Source: Candidatus Sumerlaeota bacterium (lineage in GTDB: Bacteria > Sumerlaeota > Sumerlaeia > MWCT01). Taken from it: a DNA stretch of 8,531 nt. Location of the stretch: assembly GCA_026398545.1 (NCBI GenBank), contig JAPLSR010000373.1, positions 1-8,531 of the forward strand, in the 5' to 3' direction. The notes beneath the pieces are model-generated. The model saw only the letters and a list, made by a program, of their open reading frames with translations, ran no database searches and was not told the DNA's origin. A program made the translations under genes and the position numbers. Below, piece after piece: positions 7,225 through 8,531 of the stretch; the stretch's first letter is position 1, and each line of letters starts with the position of its first letter.

Positions 7225-7240
7225 TGAGACTTGTTTTCTC

Positions 7241-7885
7241 TCAGAAGTATGCGGGATTGAGATAAAAGCTCAAGCTCTCCATTTCAAGTGCAAGGTCAAC
7301 ATAATGGACTTTGACTTTTGGCGGCACGAGAAGGCGCATTGGAGAAAAGTTCAGGATGGCGGTGATTCCGCATTTAACCAGACGATTGGCAATTTCCTGC
7401 GCTGTCTGGGCAGGCACTGCGAGAACTGCAATAACCACGCGGCTCTCACGAATAATCTCCTCCATCCGGGCGGCGCTTAAGATTTCAATGTTGTTGATGA
7501 CCCGACCTATCTTATTCTGGTCGGTATCAAATGCGGCAACAAATCTGAAACCTTGTGTGCTGAACCCCACATAAGAAAGGAGGGCGCGTCCAAGATTGCC
7601 CGCCCCGACAAGAGCCACACGAATCTCCCTGTTGGTGCCCAGGATGCTTTTCAGCTTCTGGTGGAGCTCAGATGTGCGGTATCCATAGCCGGGCACACCG
7701 AATTGTCCAAAGTAGGCGAGGTCTTTTCGGACCTGGGCTGGATTGATGCCAAGGCGTTCCGCCAGCGCCATGGAAGAAACGCGGGTCTCTCCATCCATCT
7801 CCATTCGGTAGAGGGCGCGCGCATAAAGTGCAAGACGTTTGATGGTTGCCTTGGGTACCCCCTTTGTCTTGTTCTTTTCAGCCAT
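7241..7885 (-). CDS. rex: Redox-sensing transcriptional repressor Rex
   Basis: A 214-residue protein of the normal length for Rex, which binds DNA as a dimer and leaves its operator when the NADH/NAD+ ratio rises, controlling fermentative and anaerobic metabolism genes. The N-terminal winged helix begins VPKATIKRLALYARAL (10-25). It includes the recognition region LGINPAQVRKDLAYFGQFG (45-63), an almost consensus Rex sequence, then VPGYGY (64-69). The Rossmann domain has ALVGAGNLGRAL (91-102) for the dinucleotide, an acidic residue (D120) at the end of the second strand that selects NAD(H), and NFSP (179-182). It ends with VDLALEMESLSFYL (196-209), the conserved C-terminal helix. NFSP replaces the more common NFAP. 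The ATG lies 12 nt after the stop of the DUF47 gene, so the two are probably co-transcribed. Its own regulon cannot be read here beyond a weak candidate site at 7131-7147. Confidence 0.96.
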   Translation of the reverse strand: MAEKNKTKGVPKATIKRLALYARALYRMEMDGETRVSSMALAERLGINPAQVRKDLAYFGQFGVPGYGYRTSELHQKLKSILGTNREIRVALVGAGNLGRALLSYVGFSTQGFRFVAAFDTDQNKIGRVINNIEILSAARMEEIIRESRVVIAVLAVPAQTAQEIANRLVKCGITAILNFSPMRLLVPPKVKVHYVDLALEMESLSFYLNPAYF

Positions 7886-7889
7886 AAGT

Positions 7890-7902
7890 ACTGACTCTCA
7901 GT
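7890..7902 (-). promoter_or_regulatory. Small inverted repeat around the rex ribosome-binding region
   Basis: The plus strand reads ACTGA, CTC, TCAGT, a perfect 5-bp stem with a 3-nt loop. In the mRNA the loop is GAG, the only Shine-Dalgarno-like bases near the rex ATG, which starts 4 nt after the repeat. The 5' arm overlaps the DUF47 stop codon. Ribosomes finishing DUF47 could melt the stem and allow rex initiation. The stem is short and may be chance. Confidence 0.2.
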
Positions 7903-8531
7903 CATATTTTACGTGAATCATAGAGAGCAGGTTAGCCGCTTCATGGATGCGGTCGGCAGTGTTGCTAAGATGGCGATAAACCTCCCTCCGTTTCAAGATT
8001 TCCTTGATGTCATCTATCTCAAATAGATTATTAACGCCCTGGCGATAAAATTTTTCAACAATCCTTTCACATTTTACAGCCCTCTCGATGTGATGCACAA
8101 TCTCCGGTGAATGTGTGGGAAGGAGACAGATACTTTCATAAATGGCGCAGGCGCCGTCCTGTAACAGGGCAATTATTTTGACCATATCATCATCAAAAGA
8201 GAGGTTGAATATCTCCATCTCCCTCACGGCGTTTTTGGCATAATTCATAATCTGGTCGATGGAGCCGGCAATCTGGTGTATATCTTCCCGGTCGATGGGT
8301 GTGGCAAAGACCTCTCCCAATTCCTGTTCGATTTTGAGCTGAATCTGGTCTGCCTCATGTTCAATTTCGCGCACCCGCATGGCGAGGGCTGGGTCGCCGG
8401 TTTTTGCCCATTCAACAAGGGCGTTCATTCCCTCACTCACTTTTGCCGCATGGCATGCAAGCCCGCCAAAAAAGTCATATTCTTTGCGGAAAAATCTCTT
8501 CCAGAATCCTTTTTTGACCTTATGATTCGTC
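7898..8531 (-). CDS. DUF47 / PhoU-like protein, 5' end beyond the window
   Basis: At least 210 residues are encoded and the frame is open to the right edge, so the true start lies outside. A GTG at 8440 could be misread as the start, but the 30 codons before it continue the domain: GFWKRFFRKEYDFFGGL, the basic-aromatic start typical of DUF47 proteins, followed by A-x-x-V-S-E-G. The rest is all-alpha. It includes REIEHEADQI (residues 23-32 counted from the GTG), PIDREDIHQIAGSIDQIMNYAKN (48-70), the repeat-like VHHIERAVKCERIVEKFY near 114-131, and a closing RHLSNTADRIHEAANLL. The E-x-x-x-D and D-R-E-D helices are the metal-binding signature of PhoU-like bundles. DUF47 proteins are often encoded beside PiT-family phosphate transporters and are thought to assist or regulate them. 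A transporter gene just upstream, outside this window, is therefore likely but unseen. It is followed 12 nt later by rex. Confidence 0.88.
   Translation of the reverse strand, partial: TNHKVKKGFWKRFFRKEYDFFGGLACHAAKVSEGMNALVEWAKTGDPALAMRVREIEHEADQIQLKIEQELGEVFATPIDREDIHQIAGSIDQIMNYAKNAVREMEIFNLSFDDDMVKIIALLQDGACAIYESICLLPTHSPEIVHHIERAVKCERIVEKFYRQGVNNLFEIDDIKEILKRREVYRHLSNTADRIHEAANLLSMIHVKYD

Noticed and set aside
7210..7240. Intrinsic terminator after rex
   Set aside because: The hairpin is perfect but short and is followed by CAAAACG on the minus strand; the TTGTTTTCT on the plus-strand side is separated from the stem by several bases and there is no plus-strand gene to terminate.

Overview
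The window comes from a bacterial chromosome. Every convincing gene lies on the minus strand, so transcription runs from the right end to the left. GC content looks intermediate, and there are no RNA genes, CRISPR arrays or transposases. Rex, a PhoU-like DUF47 protein and cobalamin-type radical SAM enzymes together fit an anaerobic or facultatively anaerobic bacterium, possibly from a poorly cultured lineage. I cannot name a phylum from the sequence alone.

Right block (7241-8531): a DUF47/PhoU-like gene enters from beyond the right edge and is missing its 5' end. It is followed 12 nt later by a complete rex gene for the NAD(H)-sensing repressor. A 121-nt spacer (7120-7240) separates this pair from the next block. 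The spacer holds a perfect GC-rich palindrome, a candidate sigma70-type promoter and an AT-rich imperfect inverted repeat. That repeat faintly resembles a Rex operator.

Left block (1-7119): a tightly packed, apparently single-operon set of surface-glycan genes. In transcription order it contains a membrane-anchored polyprenyl-phosphate-type GT2 glycosyltransferase and a B12-binding radical SAM enzyme. Next come a GT2 with C-terminal membrane helices, a GT4 glycosyltransferase, a soluble-looking GT2, and a Wzx/MATE-like polysaccharide flippase. The last gene is the truncated start of what looks like a second B12-binding radical SAM protein, running off the left edge. Apart from a 29-nt gap after the first gene and a 23-nt gap before the last, junctions are 0-5 nt or overlap by 1 nt, which argues for translational coupling.

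Taken together, the glycan block would charge a lipid carrier with a sugar, extend an oligosaccharide with several glycosyltransferases and flip the product across the inner membrane. One or two cobalamin-dependent radical SAM enzymes of unknown substrate are embedded in it and might modify the glycan or its lipid. No initiating phosphoglycosyltransferase, Wzy polymerase, ligase or nucleotide-sugar biosynthesis gene is visible, so the locus continues outside the window or relies on genes elsewhere. The embedded radical SAM genes and the possible redox link through Rex are the most interesting points.
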